From assembly GCA_013140415.1 (NCBI GenBank), contig JABFSW010000096.1, forward strand, positions 1-9,258: DNA of 9,258 nt, given 5' to 3'. The stretch is from Nitrosarchaeum sp. (GTDB lineage: Archaea > Thermoproteota > Nitrososphaeria > Nitrososphaerales > Nitrosopumilaceae). The position numbers and the translations under genes are program-made. Each line of letters begins with the position of its first letter. Positions within the stretch are counted from its first letter, which is position 1. A model generated the notes under the pieces. That model had not been told where the DNA came from. It ran no database searches and was given only the letters and a program-made list of their open reading frames with translations. This document shows positions 7,201 through 9,258 of this stretch, in pieces.

Positions 7201-7695
7201 TCAAATTAAATTGTATTCTTTTACAATCTTCCATTTTTCTACTTCTGGGAAAAATTTTTGTATGACAAGCTTATTTACAATAAATTTATTTTTAATATCT
7301 AATTCATTTATTATTTTACTTTTTTCTTCTATTGACAAGATTTTATAAATTAGGCTTGTATGTGGATTAAATTCATATTTTACCATTTTTTCAAAATGTT
7401 TTCTAAGATTTTTGTAAATTAATTCCAGTTGATTATTCATTTTCAATTCTATGTATACCGTCTTCCATAACTCCTCAGACTGTAAAATTTCTGATTTTTC
7501 TACCAAAAATGAATTACAATTCAGTGTTGCTTCTTTAGCAATACTCTCAATTAAGCTCATTTCTGAGTCTACCAACCCATAAACTGTAATATGTGGTTCA
7601 AACTTTGGAGCATGATATTTTTCTGAAAGCTCATCAATGATATTCTTGAGATAATTTCTATCGTTTTTAGAAAAAGTAAGCCAAATTGCATGCAT
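7201..7695 (-). CDS. 2H phosphoesterase, cyclic phosphodiesterase (CPDase)-like
   Basis: Small cytosolic protein of the 2H phosphoesterase (LigT/CPDase) superfamily, whose members hydrolyse or form 2'-phosphate and 2',3'-cyclic phosphate bonds on RNA ends or nucleotides. Two catalytic H-x-T/S motifs are visible: PHITVYG (H35 counted from this start) and PHTSLIY (H112). The N-terminal AIWLTF and the C-terminal EKWKIVKEYNL recall the plant and yeast cyclic phosphodiesterases acting on ADP-ribose 1'',2''-cyclic phosphate (from memory, not searched). At 164 aa the length fits. I chose ATG 7695, which begins MHAIWLTF; an in-frame TTG at 7704 would add only three residues. It follows guaA after 12 bp with no promoter or ribosome-binding site, so it is probably co-transcribed. 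The gene is more AT-rich than guaA. The substrate is unknown. Confidence 0.8.
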   Translation of the reverse strand: MHAIWLTFSKNDRNYLKNIIDELSEKYHAPKFEPHITVYGLVDSEMSLIESIAKEATLNCNSFLVEKSEILQSEELWKTVYIELKMNNQLELIYKNLRKHFEKMVKYEFNPHTSLIYKILSIEEKSKIINELDIKNKFIVNKLVIQKFFPEVEKWKIVKEYNLI

Positions 7696-7707
7696 ATTAT
7701 TCAATTT

Positions 7708-9231
7708 TTATTGAGGTTCAATGGTTGCAGGAGGTTTACTTGAAATTGCATATGTTACCCATGTTACGTCTTCTACCTCATTTGTAATTCTGTTGCTGAT
7801 TTTTTCTAGCAATGCATGTGGTAATCTGGTCCAGTCTGCTGTCATTGCATCAATGGAATCAACTACTCTAATCATTACAATATTTCCATATTTTCTTTCA
7901 TCTCCTACCACTCCGACTGCCTTGTCATCACCTACTGCTGCATATGCTTGCCACACTTTACCATAAAGATCAGCTGCAATCAGTTCATCTTCCACAATCT
8001 TGCTTGCCACTTTAGCTATCTGAAGTTTTGCTGGAGTGACTTCGCCAATAATCCTCACAGCTAGTCCAGGCCCTGGAAACGGATGTCGCATGAAAAGTTT
8101 TTCGGGAACTCCTAAAATTTTAGCTATTTTTCTTACTTCATCTTTGTATAGATCACGTAATGGCTCCAATATTTTCAAATCAAGCCAATCTGGTAATCCA
8201 CCTACGTTATGATGTGATTTTATTACTGCAGCTGGACCTTTTGAAACTCCGCTCTCTATTACATCTGGATACAATGTACCTTGTGCAAGCCATTTGAAAG
8301 GTCCATTTTTTTTTGCAAATTCAGTAAAAACATGAATAAATTCCTCACCCACTATCATTCTCTTTCGCTCTGGGTCTTCCACACCTTTTAGTTTGGACAA
8401 AAAAACTTGGGCAGCATCAACTGCTGTAAAATTTACATTAAAATTATTTTTAAACATCTCTTCAATTTCTTTTTCTTCATTTAATCGCAAAAGACCATTA
8501 TTTACAAAAACACATTTTTGTCTATTGCCAATTGCTTTGTGAATTAATAAAGATGCTACCGTAGAATCTATCCCTCCACTTACACCGCACAAGACATTTC
8601 CTTCGATTTTTGAAATTTTTTCTACTGCAGAATCGATAAATCCTTCCATAGTCCAATCTTGTTTAGCACCACAAACCTTCAAAACAAAATTTTTGAGAAT
8701 TTCTGTTCCTTGTTCGGTATGAACAACCTCTGGATGAAACTGAATTCCGTAAATTGACTTTTCTTTTGATGCAATTGCCGCAGCCTTTGCACTTTCAGTA
8801 TGTCCTATAACTCTGAATCCAGGTGGAATTTGTTCTGCTTCATCGCCATGACTCATCCACGCCCTAACTGATTCACCAATTCCACTTAGGAGATCCTCAT
8901 TACTATCAATTGTTAGTATCGATGAACCATACTCTTTGTTGGCTCTTTTTACTTTACCACCAAATTTATTTACAATTAATTGATGTCCATAACAAATTCC
9001 AAGTAGTGGTAAATTCATATCAAAAATCTTATTTTCTGGAACAGGTGCATCTGAATTATACACACTTGATGGACCTCCAGAAAAAATTATTCCTTTAGGG
9101 TTGTGTTTTTGTAATTCCTCAAAACTAATATCAAAAGGAACAAGCTCTGCATATACGGAAAATTCTCTAATTCTTCTACAAATCAAATGACTATACTGCG
9201 ACCCAAAATCTAAAACTACTATCTTATCCAT
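7708..9231 (-). CDS. guaA: GMP synthase (glutamine-hydrolysing) GuaA
   Basis: Converts XMP, ATP and glutamine to GMP in the last step of guanine nucleotide synthesis. Residues 1 to about 190 form the class I glutamine amidotransferase domain, with oxyanion loop SGGP (51-54), nucleophile C80 in GICYGHQ and H166/E168 in FHPE. The ATP pyrophosphatase domain follows with the P-loop SGGIDST (218-224). The C-terminal XMP-binding/dimerisation domain contains RHPFPGPGLAVRI and SKPPATIE. Both halves are fused in one 507-aa chain, unlike the split two-subunit enzyme of many euryarchaea. The last two residues are PQ where WE is usual. ATG 9231 gives the typical N-terminus MDKIVVLDFGSQY; a TTG at 9255 would add eight residues and is less likely. 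The gene leads a transcription unit with the phosphodiesterase gene. Confidence 0.96.
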   Translation of the reverse strand: MDKIVVLDFGSQYSHLICRRIREFSVYAELVPFDISFEELQKHNPKGIIFSGGPSSVYNSDAPVPENKIFDMNLPLLGICYGHQLIVNKFGGKVKRANKEYGSSILTIDSNEDLLSGIGESVRAWMSHGDEAEQIPPGFRVIGHTESAKAAAIASKEKSIYGIQFHPEVVHTEQGTEILKNFVLKVCGAKQDWTMEGFIDSAVEKISKIEGNVLCGVSGGIDSTVASLLIHKAIGNRQKCVFVNNGLLRLNEEKEIEEMFKNNFNVNFTAVDAAQVFLSKLKGVEDPERKRMIVGEEFIHVFTEFAKKNGPFKWLAQGTLYPDVIESGVSKGPAAVIKSHHNVGGLPDWLDLKILEPLRDLYKDEVRKIAKILGVPEKLFMRHPFPGPGLAVRIIGEVTPAKLQIAKVASKIVEDELIAADLYGKVWQAYAAVGDDKAVGVVGDERKYGNIVMIRVVDSIDAMTADWTRLPHALLEKISNRITNEVEDVTWVTYAISSKPPATIEPQ

Positions 9232-9234
9232 AAA

Positions 9235-9239
9235 ATCAC
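9235..9239 (-). promoter_or_regulatory. Possible ribosome-binding site of guaA
   Basis: Read on the - strand this is GTGAT, complementary to the archaeal 16S rRNA 3' end. It lies three bases before ATG 9231. The spacing is short, but it supports this ATG over the upstream TTG at 9255. Confidence 0.35.
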
Positions 9240-9258
9240 TTTTTGATGTTTTCAAGCA

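Noticed and set aside
8910..9098. 62-codon + strand frame opposite guaA
   Set aside because: It is antisense to conserved GATase motifs and has no domain or start support.

Overview
The window is AT-rich archaeal DNA that fits the phylum Nitrososphaerota (Thaumarchaeota), most likely a Nitrosopumilus-like marine ammonia oxidiser. Archaeal identity is clear from ribosomal proteins eL42 (L44e) and eS27, a group II chaperonin (thermosome) subunit, and CobY, the archaeal nucleotidyltransferase that replaces bacterial CobU. Very short or absent leaders behind TATA-like boxes, TTG/GTG starts and tight overlaps also fit. The lineage is inferred from protein style and gene content, not from a database search.

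Positions 1-2280 (+ strand) hold a late cobalamin block: cobD/cbiB, cobS and cobY, joined by 8-bp and 4-bp overlaps. CobD attaches the aminopropanol arm, CobY activates adenosylcobinamide-phosphate with GTP, and CobS joins the product to the lower-ligand nucleoside. The block probably continues upstream of the window. Its 3' end runs 18 bp into the tail of the convergent ribosomal pair rpl44e-rps27e (2738-2263, - strand).

A short divergent promoter region (2739-2786) separates rpl44e from a diverged adenine deaminase (+, 2787-4571). A thermosome subunit without the usual Gly/Met tail follows (4615-6210), then a ROK-family sugar kinase with a TTG start (6266-7129). Each of the last two has its own TATA-like box. 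On the opposite strand at the right end, guaA (GMP synthase, 9231-7708) is followed after 12 bp by a small 2H phosphoesterase resembling 2',3'-cyclic phosphodiesterases (7695-7201).

Two purine genes are present: adenine deaminase would feed hypoxanthine into salvage, and GuaA makes GMP from XMP. They lie on different transcription units. Nearly all the DNA is coding and no gap exceeds 71 bp. I saw no RNA genes, mobile elements, CRISPR array or obvious new system. The points most worth a second look are the altered active-site motifs of the adenine deaminase, the guaA-phosphodiesterase pair, the CobY/eS27 coding overlap, the tail-less thermosome and a perfect hairpin inside the ROK gene.
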